From Polyrhizophydium stewartii (lineage: Eukaryota > Chytridiomycota > Chytridiomycetes > Rhizophydiales), in contig JADGIZ010000237.1 in NCBI GenBank assembly GCA_027604665.1, positions 1-18,648 on the forward strand: a DNA stretch of 18,648 bases, given 5' to 3'. Under the pieces are notes generated by a model. That model ran no database searches, was not told where the DNA came from, and saw only the letters and a program-made list of their open reading frames with translations. This document shows, piece after piece, positions 1-7,773 of the stretch. The position numbers and the translations under genes are program-made. Position 1 is the stretch's first letter. Every line of letters starts with the position of its first letter.

Positions 1-903
1 ATCATGCCCGGCGCCAAGGTCAACTCGCAGTTCGACCGCATTGCCGACAGGCTCGCGCAGATCGGCGCCAAGACCGGCCAAAGCAGCCTGCACTTTGTTG
101 CCGAGCCGCTGACGACCGAGGCGACGGCCGGCAACGCGGGCTTCGACGCCGAGATCGGCGGTTTCGATGACATCAGCCTGTACAAGGCCGACGGCGTCAC
201 CAAGATCTCGAGCGTCGACGTCTCGGGCGCCGCCAACACCCGCAAGAAGATCCGCATCTCGACCGGCGCCGTCCGCAGCGGCCTCGGCACCGACACGGTC
301 CGCATCGTCGGCACCAAGAACGGCAAGGTCTATCTCAGGACGGCACGCACCATCCGCGTTGTGCCCAGCGATGCCGACCGCTTCAACCTCGCCTCGGGCG
401 ACTTTGTCCTCGGCGATGTCTCCAAGTCGACCGGCGTCTACAACGTCGCTGGCACGGCCGCGGCCGACGGCTTCAACCGCGTCGGCAGCATCTGGCGCTT
501 TGGCGACGGCACGTCGTACAAGGACGACCTCGACAGCTCGGTCGAGACGTTCTTCACGGCCCCGGTCAACGCAACCTTCAGGATGACGGTCGACATGTTC
601 ATCGACACGGAGCCCGGCTTCGACTTTGTGTACCTCACCACCAAGTACTCTGACGGCGCCACGGTCGACTCGCTCACACACGCCGACGCCTCGGGCAAGC
701 AGCTTCCGGGCTTTGCCGCCAACAACCGTACCGTCGCCGGCACCGTGACGATCCCGACCCGCACGGGCAAGTTCTCGGTCATCGTGCGCGCCACGTCGGA
801 CGGCGGCGTCGTCTTCTCGGGCGTCAAGGTCAACGCCCTCAGCATCTCGCTTGCCAAGTCGGCTGCCGTCTCGAGCAGCGGCACCACACTTGTCAAGGCC
901 TGA
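1..903 (+). CDS. S41/CPAF-like secreted protease paralog, C-terminal part only (5' cut by window edge)
   Basis: The reading frame is open from base 1 to the TGA at 901-903, so this is the last ~300 residues of a larger protein and the ATG at 4 is internal. It aligns with the C-terminal third (from about residue 573) of the complete protease at 18630-15933. Both share the segment SQFDRIAD.L..IG.KTGQ.SL.FVAEPLT, then a repeated beta-strand-rich region and a matching ending (TSDGGV..SGV). The catalytic protease domain lies outside the window, so activity cannot be judged. The C-terminal region has no motif I can name; it looks like one or two beta-sandwich modules, perhaps for substrate or wall binding (inference). 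The tail is about 13 residues longer than in the paralog and Ser/Ala-rich. No intron is seen here. Third codon positions are almost all G or C. Confidence 0.85.
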   Translation: MMPGAKVNSQFDRIADRLAQIGAKTGQSSLHFVAEPLTTEATAGNAGFDAEIGGFDDISLYKADGVTKISSVDVSGAANTRKKIRISTGAVRSGLGTDTVRIVGTKNGKVYLRTARTIRVVPSDADRFNLASGDFVLGDVSKSTGVYNVAGTAAADGFNRVGSIWRFGDGTSYKDDLDSSVETFFTAPVNATFRMTVDMFIDTEPGFDFVYLTTKYSDGATVDSLTHADASGKQLPGFAANNRTVAGTVTIPTRTGKFSVIVRATSDGGVVFSGVKVNALSISLAKSAAVSSSGTTLVKA

Positions 904-1144
904 TCGAGCATCCTCGTCCGTTCAATGAACAAAGTGTGTCATCCCTCCAGTTCATCTTGCCTTCCCGATCCCCATCTTTGCATGCATGCTTGTGGCACCG
1001 TCGGCGTCTCGGCCGCCCCTGCAAGAGCACGGCGATGCAAGCACTGCTGCTGCTGCAGCAGGCGAGTCTGCGCGCGCAGACCAGCCGGACTGCACGCCGC
1101 AGCTGCCGCCGGCATGGTCACACGGCGCGGGCGGCGTGTCGACC

Positions 1145-4100
1145 ATGGCGCGATTGATGGTGGGTCCCGCTCGCCAGCGCATCGCGACGAGCGCGACTGA
1201 CTTCCCGCACGCACGCGGCACATGGCAGGTGGCCGTGCGCATCCGGCCGCTCACGCAGCGCGAGCGGGCCAACGACCACGTCACGGCCATCGTCAAGGCG
1301 CATGGCGACCAGGTGCGCTTGCTGTCCAAATGCTCCTCGAATGGACCCCGCGCTGCAGCTGACCCGGCTGCTCCAAGGCCGTCAGCGTGTGGGATCCAAA
1401 CGACGACGCGCTCGAAGATGTCTTGCGCCGGGAGCGACAGCGCGAGAAGCTCTTTTGGTTCGACGGCGTCTTTGACGAAACCGCGAGCCAGACGCACGTC
1501 TTCGACCACACCGTCCGGCACCTCATCGACTCTGTGCTGCACGGCTTCAACGCGACCGTCCTTGCGTACGGAGCCACAGGCGCCGGCAAGACTTACACGA
1601 TGCTCGGCAACGAGACCAGCCCGGGAATCATGGTGTTGACGCTGGCGGATCTGTTCTCCAAGATAACGACCGACAACGAGGCCGGCGCAGGCAACTACGA
1701 TGTTGTGCTGTCGTACATGGAGATCTACAACGAGAACATCCGCGACCTGCTTTCCGTGTGTCATGATCTGCCCGATCAAAGCACTGGTCCATCGAGCCAC
1801 ACTGACCACAGATGCAACTTAAAAACACAGGGCAAGGCCGATATTCTGGAGCTGCGCGAAGACGCCGTGCGCGGCGTGGTCGTTGCCGGCATCACGATTG
1901 CGCCAGTTCACTCGCCCGAGGAGGTGATGACGCTTCTGCGCAAGGGTAACAAGAATCGCAGCCAGGAGGCGACAGGCGCAAACGAAGTGTCGAGTCGCTC
2001 GCATGCGGTGTTGCAGGTCGGTCAGCTTCAGATCTCACCGAAAATTGAGTTGCAAAGCGCTCATCAACTCTGGGCCAGGTGTACGTGACATACCGCACGA
2101 CCGACCCGCAGTCGGGACAGCGGATGCAGCGCTTTGCCAAGCTATCCATGATTGATCTTGCCGGCTCAGGTGCGAACTCGCGCAGTTGCCTCATTCACAT
2201 GCTGTCTCTGACGCGCTTCTTGCAAAGAGCGTGCTGCTGAGACCAATGTGGGCCGTTCTTTTTCAACTGTGTTCATCGAAGATCATGCTCATCGTCGTTG
2301 TTATTGTACAGAACCGCGGCATGAGAATGATCGAAGGCGCCAACATCAACCGCTCGCTGCTAGCGCTTGGAAACTGCATCAATGCGCTCGTGGATCCAGC
2401 AAAGAAGAACAAGTATGTCAACTATCGAGACAGCAAGCTCACTCGGCTGCTCAAGGCGAGCTTTGAGCCATCTCCAACGCGTCGTGATCGCTGCGTGGGC
2501 TAACTCAAGCTGTGCAGGATTCTCTCGGCGGGAACTGCCGAACGGTCATGATTGCGAACATCTCGCCGTCATCTTTGCATTTTGACGAGACTATGAACAC
2601 AATCAAGTATGCCAGCCGCGCTCGCACAATCAAAACGCGGGTTAGTGGACCGAGTTTCAAGCCGGCCAGCCGCGAAAGCCGTCCGAGTCTGACTCTATTC
2701 TTCGTAGATAACTCAGCAGGTGATTCTCAAACCGGATTCAAATTCCGAGGCAGCAAGCCTGCTTCATCAAGAGATCGCAGACTTGAACCATCAGATTGAA
2801 GCAATCAAAGGCGTAGAAGCACGAGCGCAGCATCGAAAGACAGTTGTTTCAGCTTCAGACGCGGAAGCGGCGATTTCGGTCGCATCGCGGCATACCAATC
2901 CACACCAACGAACACAGCAGCCACGCCCACAGCACGTTTTGCGCGAGCAGCCGAGCCAAGCTCATGCACAAGCCGCCCTTCAGCTTCCTTCAACTCCAAA
3001 TTCGGCCTCGATCAGCGAGATCCAAAGCAAACTCGATATTCTGTTCGCCGAGCAGCTTGAGCTGCGAACCCGGCTGCTCGATGCCGACGAAACCGAAGCC
3101 GAAGCGACAATCAACATCTCTCAAACTCAGGCTCGCGTCAAGGCGATCCAACGGCGCCTTGGCGAGAACCTCGACGCCACTGAGCGTTCGCAGCTTGAAC
3201 GTCGGCTGGAGAGCGAAAACGCAGCCGTTCTCGAGCATCAAAAAGTACGGCGCGCAGCTATCGAATCCAAAGCAACTATTGCTCGACAAATGCAAACACT
3301 GGACGACAGGATCAAGGATGCACATCAGGTTCGATGCTTCGCCTCAAAAACGAGTATCTGCGTGAGCCGTTGACCTCTTGCCGCAGAGCATCCCCAACAC
3401 GGTCGACAAGCGTTCACGCCAGCTCCTGCAACAGCAGACAAAGATGCACTACCTCGAAATGGACAGTGCGTATGAGTGCAGAAGAGCCCGCACAGCACCA
3501 AAATGCACAGCTAATTTCGGCAGCTCCGACTAGATCTCGATCTGGATCTCAACTACACGCTCGCATCTGCGGCCCTCAAGCAAAGAGCAGGCGAGATGCA
3601 GCACCTTGCTGCGCTACTCGAGCAATATGAGGCCATCTCGTCGCTACAGCGATCGCTGTTGCAGGAAAAGAAGATCGAAGAGCCCTCCAAGCTGCAATCG
3701 CTCTACAGCGCACTTGAGTCGGAGCTACGCGCAGACACCGCCAGGCGAGGCGATCAATCAAATGCCGCAGCCGTCGACTCTGCCCATCCCCAGTTGGCAA
3801 GCCTCGGCATGCAAGCGAGCAGTCGAAGCAAGGACTCAAAGCCTGCAATGCGAAGTGGGTCAAGCGGCATCGCCAATCGCCGTGATCAGGCAAAACGAGG
3901 CAGTCTTTCATGGGGATATGGACTCGCCAGGCTCTTGGCTCGCAAGGATGCATCTGCGTCCGGTAGTGTTTCAGAGAGGGTCATTGAGGAGAGAGCTATG
4001 GCAAGCAAGGTCGCACACCCGGTTCTCGCCGAGCACCCACCCAGGGTCGCAGCTTCATTGCCGCCAAAAGCTGCAACTGCTACGATCCCACAAGCACAAT

Positions 4101-4823
4101 CATTAGCCGCGGCGACTGTTCCCATCGCCCCAGTCGGCGGGCTGCACCCCAAGTCAAGTGGGCTCTACGCGAGGCCTCGGCAGCCTATTCAAGGCAGCCT
4201 GGACGCGGCTTCAGCTGCAACAGTACCTCAAGAAACACAGCAGTAGGTCAAAGTGCCTGAAGAAGAAGAAACGTTGTGACTCTGACGCTGCATCCAGCTT
4301 GACATCCAAAGCAGCAGACCCCACTCTCGCACGCCCGAAACCAGATTCGCAGCATGACACCGTGTCCCCTCACCCAACACCTAGATCCACCATAGCAATC
4401 ATACAGCCGAGCATGCCTGCGGGTGTCGCGCCTGGTCCGGTGCATCACGGCAGGTACACTCGAGACAAGACCAATCCATTCGAGTTTACCGAACGGCGAG
4501 ATTCGCGGAATACTCGGCGCTCTCTCACCAAGATGGGATCCAATTCAAGTCTGCCGAGCCAGCGCACGAGCACAGATCGCCCCACGAAGCAAGATCGGGT
4601 TGCTCTTTTACAGCGTGCATATGGCGTGCAGCCCGCCACCATTGCCACCGCTACGACAAGAGCCAAGACGCCGCGCATCGTTCCAGTGCTGCACTCGAAG
4701 CCGCACCATGTTTCGCGTGAGAGCCCGACGACAGATACAGAGCAACTCAGCCTGCCAAAGTCGCCCGAAGACTCGGCAGATGTGGCGCAGAAGGATTTGA
4801 CCACTGCCAAAGCGCCGCGATGA
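1145..4823 (+). CDS. Kinesin-8 family motor protein (Kip3/KIF18-like), 11 exons, 1014 aa
   Basis: Plus-end-directed microtubule motor; the family also shortens microtubules and controls spindle and, in flagellates, ciliary length. Exons: 1145-1312, 1378-1755, 1831-2016, 2079-2169, 2228-2247, 2312-2455, 2518-2640, 2708-3328, 3387-3465, 3534-4242, 4298-4823; the sum is 3045 nt. The motor domain spans about residues 23-370: P-loop GATGAGKT at 121-128, switch I SSRSH at 236-240, switch II DLAGSE at 270-275, then [21 protein letters not shown]. The [13 protein letters not shown] signature and the early, N-terminal motor place it in kinesin-8. Heptad-rich coiled coil follows (about 371-680), then a basic, Ser/Pro-rich tail that in this family carries a second microtubule-binding site. 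The start at 1145 has a strong ACCATGG context; an in-frame ATG at 986 could add 53 residues. Intron 6 is GC-AG and exon 5 is only 20 nt. Codon use is less GC-biased than in AsnRS or the proteases. Confidence 0.93.
2228..2247 (+). other. 20-nt micro-exon in the kinesin-8 motor domain
   Basis: This exon lies between introns 2170-2227 and 2248-2311. It completes the Glu codon of the switch II motif DLAGSE and encodes RAAETN, after which exon 6 continues with NRGMRM. Splicing it in restores the invariant kinesin sequence exactly. Skipping it would lose 20 nt, shift the frame and destroy the motor. Confidence 0.88.
2456..2517 (+). other. GC-AG intron (kinesin-8 intron 6)
   Basis: The conserved motor sequence [15 protein letters not shown] requires the exon to end at 2455 (AAG) and resume at 2518. 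The donor at that junction is GCGAGC, not GT. A branch-like CTAAC sits about 15 nt before the acceptor GTGCAG. The intron is 62 bp, normal for this locus. Confidence 0.85.
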
Positions 4824-4925
4824 TGAGAAGATGAAGTGCGTGTATTTAGAGCATTTTGGAATCCACACTAGCAGAACCTTGTCCTTCCGGCGACTGGATC
4901 CGAAAGTGTCTCATCTATCTGTGGT
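4824..4925. other. Convergent 3' intergenic gap between kinesin-8 and ZMYND12
   Basis: The 102 bp between the two stop codons is somewhat AT-richer than the flanking coding DNA. I see no AATAAA-type polyadenylation signal or strong hairpin. With so little space, the two 3' UTRs probably overlap (inference). Confidence 0.5.
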
Positions 4926-6680
4926 TCAGGTATGCAGAGCTCGCGGCTTGCGATTTCCCATCACCTCGCCAAGCAGTCCTCGCAGGAAGTTGCGGACTTC
5001 GATGGTCAGCGAATGCTCGCGTCCGAGTGATGCCTCAAATGCTGCACCACCGTCAGTTTGCGCGGGCACTACAGCTATCAGTCAGATGCGGCAGAATCTC
5101 GCACCCTCGAGTGCCTTGGTGGCAAACTCCTTGGCCTTGTCGATCTGGTTCGCGGCGTGGTACACCTGTGCGAGGGCGTAGAGGACCTCGTTTGCAGCGG
5201 TCGGCGAAGACATGTAGGTGGACCGGAATGCATGAATAGACGTGAGCATCTGCACGGCCTCGGCACTTTGCGCAGCATCTGGTGCGATCCGCGTCAACAT
5301 CGGGCGGTAGCCGCTATGCCTGCCGCGGCGGTATCAGTCTCGCCTAGGTGCACGTCGGGCGTCTCCAGGACAGCCTTCCATATGGTCACAATCTTGTCGA
5401 ACACGGCCGTCGCATGGTCGATGCGATTCTGCTTGTGGAAGACAGTGCCGAGCTGAAAGTACCCTCCTGTGACTGCAATATCCTCGGGATTCTTTGCGAC
5501 AGAGATGTAGTATATCTGCATGCAAAGGCGCGGTCAGGTGCTGATGCCCGCAACTCGTGCTAAGGCTTGGCACGACGATGCGCGCTTGGCTCACATCAAG
5601 CGCCAGCTGGCTGAGCGCCTTGTCAAATCGGCCTTGCGACGCATACAGCAGTCCAAAGTTGCGATGCAGCTGCGAGCGCACGTGGTTTTCGCAGTGCTCT
5701 GCCTTGAGGATTGCCCATTTCGCGAGAGAGAGATAGTCCTCTGCCTGCTTGTACTGCTTCAGGCCTGCGGCATTGGATGTCAGCTGCTCGTTCGCGATGG
5801 TGAGCGCCAAGCGGTGCGTACCAATGCTGGCCTCGCCAAGCAGCAAGTATGATGGAACAAGGTCGATGCTGCTTGGGCCTGATACATCCATGGAGAAGCG
5901 CAAGGCCTGCAATGCGGCGGGGATGGCGAGATCGTACTGAGCAGAAGCAGGCGGCAGCAGTCAGTATCGCTGCGCCGTCATGGCTGAAGACCGAATGCTT
6001 GCCTGTCCCTCGAACAGTAACTTGTGCGCCTGGGTTTTGGTGACTTGAAGCAAATGGAGCTGCGGAATTGAGAACAGCGAGATACACCCGTGTGTTGATA
6101 GCGCACACGGGCCTCATACGCAGTCGGGCCACGCACCTGCCGAGCCTTGGTCTGCTTTTCTCGATGAGCGCGCTCCTCTTCGGAGCCAAGCACGGCGACG
6201 GGCGTGCGCAAGGGGATCAGCAGCTGGCATATCTTCTCGTGAATGCCGCGTGAGTCGATATTCTGGTGCTCCTTGTCGCTGAGCATCACTGGACCGTCAG
6301 CGCCGGCGATGCAAAGATCTCTTTCGGACAGCAGCTCACCAATAGTACGTCACGCGGCAGCTGCCGCACTGGATATATCTGCATCGCAAAGTCAGCTCGG
6401 CCACACCATGTGGTGGCCATGCCTGGGCCGGTGCTTCACGCGGTGCGACTGTCGCCTCACGCTGGCTTTGCGCAGAGCTCGCATCCCAGCTTTACGCCTG
6501 TTGTTGTCAGCGGGACGCGACGTGGTGCGTGAGTTGCTCGCACCGGGCCGCCCGCGGCATTCACGCGCACGTGCGGGTGTGTGCAAGCGCTGCCGGCTGC
6601 CCACGCAGCCGCACGTGCTCTCAGCGCCGGCCGCCAGCACCTTTTGGGTTCGATAGCGGGTTGATGTGGATCGCCGCCAT
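4926..6680 (-). CDS. ZMYND12: ZMYND12 ortholog: MYND-finger/TPR axonemal protein, 10 exons, 353 aa
   Basis: In animals ZMYND12 works with TTC29 and DNAH1 in sperm flagella, linked to inner dynein arms; here it presumably acts in the zoospore flagellum. Exons (minus strand): 6680-6641, 6497-6461, 6378-6340, 6278-6137, 6059-6003, 5936-5822, 5764-5595, 5515-5344, 5278-5105, 5041-4926; the sum is 1062 nt, giving 353 residues against about 365 in human. The MYND finger has C19, C22, C30, C33, C39, H43, H52 and C56; His in place of the sixth Cys is also found in human ZMYND12. IHEKICQLLIPLR follows, then TPR-like helices (about 100-330) including LVPSYLLLGEAS and LHRNFGLLYASQG. The start gives NPLSNPKG just before the finger, matching the human N-terminus. 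The conserved Trp before H52 is Ser. Two introns appear to be GC-AG; the one between exons 8 and 9 is the least certain junction. Confidence 0.92.
5279..5343 (-). other. Probable GC-AG intron (ZMYND12 intron 8)
   Basis: The frame must change between exon 8 and exon 9, and every GT nearby in exon 8 is in the wrong phase for the only suitable acceptor. Donor GCGAGA at 5343 to acceptor CCAG ending at 5279 gives a typical 65-bp intron with a TTGAC branch-like motif about 16 nt before the acceptor. A weaker alternative uses GCATAG further downstream and leaves a 41-bp intron. Confidence 0.55.
5937..6002 (-). other. GC-AG intron (ZMYND12 intron 5)
   Basis: The donor reads CAG|GCAAGC, the classical context for GC donors, and the acceptor is GCTCAG. 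The junction joins ...HKLLFEGQ to YDLAIPAALQALRF, which aligns without a gap to human ZMYND12. It is 66 bp with CTGAC upstream of the acceptor. Confidence 0.82.
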
Positions 6681-6837
6681 GCTCGCGTGTGAGAATCAAA
6701 GCGAGTCAACCGTGCGGCCTTTGGCGCATTTTAAAAAGCTCTGAGCGCCAGCGGATAACGTACCGTGCAGCCCACCGAGGTGACTGCGTGCGAGTGCCCC
6801 TGAGCACGGTCGGTGCTGACTGCCTCGGCCGCCCCAG
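6681..6837. promoter_or_regulatory. Divergent promoter region shared by ZMYND12 and the 11-mer repeat protein
   Basis: Only 157 bp separate the two ATGs, so both promoters and 5' UTRs must fit here. An AT-rich palindromic TTTTAAAA near 6729-6736 stands out in otherwise GC-rich DNA and could be a core element. No other known motif is recognised. Confidence 0.45.
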
Positions 6838-7626
6838 ATGTCCGCCCAGACGACCGCGCGTCCAACATCCGGCCCGGACTACAAGGGCCAGCTCCGCAGC
6901 CACCAAGATCACCCGCAGGGCAACCGCCCGCCGCAGCCGCAGCCCCAGTCGCGACCCCCGCCGCAGCAGCAACAGCAGGAGGGTCAAGCGAGCCTGAGCG
7001 AGCTGGCCGAAGGCGCTTCGCACGCCGCCAGCGAAGGCGGGCACAAGGCCGCCGAGTATGCCCAGTCTGGCGCCGAGTCAGCGGGCGGAATGGCCAAGCA
7101 GGGCTACGAAGGCGCCAGCAGCACGGTTCAGCAGGGCATGGACGTTGTGCGCGAGACGGCGCAGCAAGGCGTGCAATACGCGCAGCAGGCGGGCGAGAAG
7201 ACATACGAAAGCGTCAAGCAGCTTGCTCAGCAGGGCATGCAGACCGCCAGCCAGGCGATCCAGCAGGGCCAGGACATGACCCACCGCGCCACGAGCTGGG
7301 CATCGGAGCGCCTCCAGGAAGCGCCGCCGCCGGTCAAGAGCGCGGCCGAGGAGATCGCCCACACGCTCAGTCAGATGTGGGAGCATCCGATCTCGACGAC
7401 GATTGACCTGTCGCGCATGGCCGTGCGGCTGTACCTACGCACGCTGTGGAGCATCGTCACGTCGCCGTTCCGCGTCGCGCGCTGGGCGACGGTCAAGACG
7501 CTGCAGACGGGTGACCGCTACAAGAGCGCGCTCATGACCCGCGTTGCGCTGACGGCGCGCTCGATCGACAAGTTCTGCATGGAGTACGCCAATGTGCCGC
7601 TCGTGGCCAAGACTCGCTCCGGATGA
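6838..7626 (+). CDS. 11-mer amphipathic-repeat protein (LEA/apolipoprotein-like), 262 aa, function unknown
   Basis: Single exon; I do not recognise a named family. Residues 1-52 are disordered and Pro/Gln-rich, with a run of five Gln at 43-47. Residues 53-151 split into nine consecutive 11-residue units with no gaps, and 152-162 is a weaker tenth. Several units begin A/V/I-Q-Q-G, for example AQQGMQTASQA and IQQGQDMTHRA. Such 11-mers form long amphipathic 11/3 helices in group 3 LEA proteins, perilipins, apolipoproteins and synucleins. These proteins bind membrane or lipid droplets, or protect cells during drying. Residues 190-222 are hydrophobic and basic (Leu/Trp/Arg-rich) and could insert in or lie on a membrane. 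There is no signal peptide. It is transcribed away from ZMYND12, 157 bp apart. A lipid-surface or stress-protection role is inference only. Confidence 0.8.
   Translation: MSAQTTARPTSGPDYKGQLRSHQDHPQGNRPPQPQPQSRPPPQQQQQEGQASLSELAEGASHAASEGGHKAAEYAQSGAESAGGMAKQGYEGASSTVQQGMDVVRETAQQGVQYAQQAGEKTYESVKQLAQQGMQTASQAIQQGQDMTHRATSWASERLQEAPPPVKSAAEEIAHTLSQMWEHPISTTIDLSRMAVRLYLRTLWSIVTSPFRVARWATVKTLQTGDRYKSALMTRVALTARSIDKFCMEYANVPLVAKTRSG
6994..7290 (+). repeat. Nine tandem 33-bp (11-codon) degenerate coding repeats
   Basis: Each 33-nt unit encodes 11 residues. Units 5, 6, 8 and 9 carry QQG at positions 2-4 (starting at residues 97, 108, 130 and 141). DNA identity between units is modest, so the pattern is clear at protein level and is not a young minisatellite. 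Confidence 0.75.
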
Positions 7627-7773
7627 ACAGCGGGCTGCAGTCGCCCCGCCTGACCCACTCGCTCACTGCACGCCGAATGAATGCTCGTGACAAACGTGAC
7701 TTGGCGGCGTCGTGGTGCGCCGCTTGGCGCACAAAACACAGCGAGGCGGCGAACCCGCTCTGCCCCCGAGATC

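Noticed and set aside
4..903. Complete small gene starting at the ATG at base 4
   Set aside because: The frame is open to the window edge, and the sequence matches only the C-terminal third of the right-hand protease, so it is a truncated view of a larger gene.
952..1809. 285-residue open frame on the minus strand
   Set aside because: Antisense to the kinesin motor exons, which match a well-known family.
1313..4297. Apparent frameshifts and stops in the kinesin coding region suggesting a pseudogene
   Set aside because: Every frame change falls at a 55-75-bp intron with plausible splice sites, and the spliced frame is continuous for 1014 residues with all motor motifs intact.
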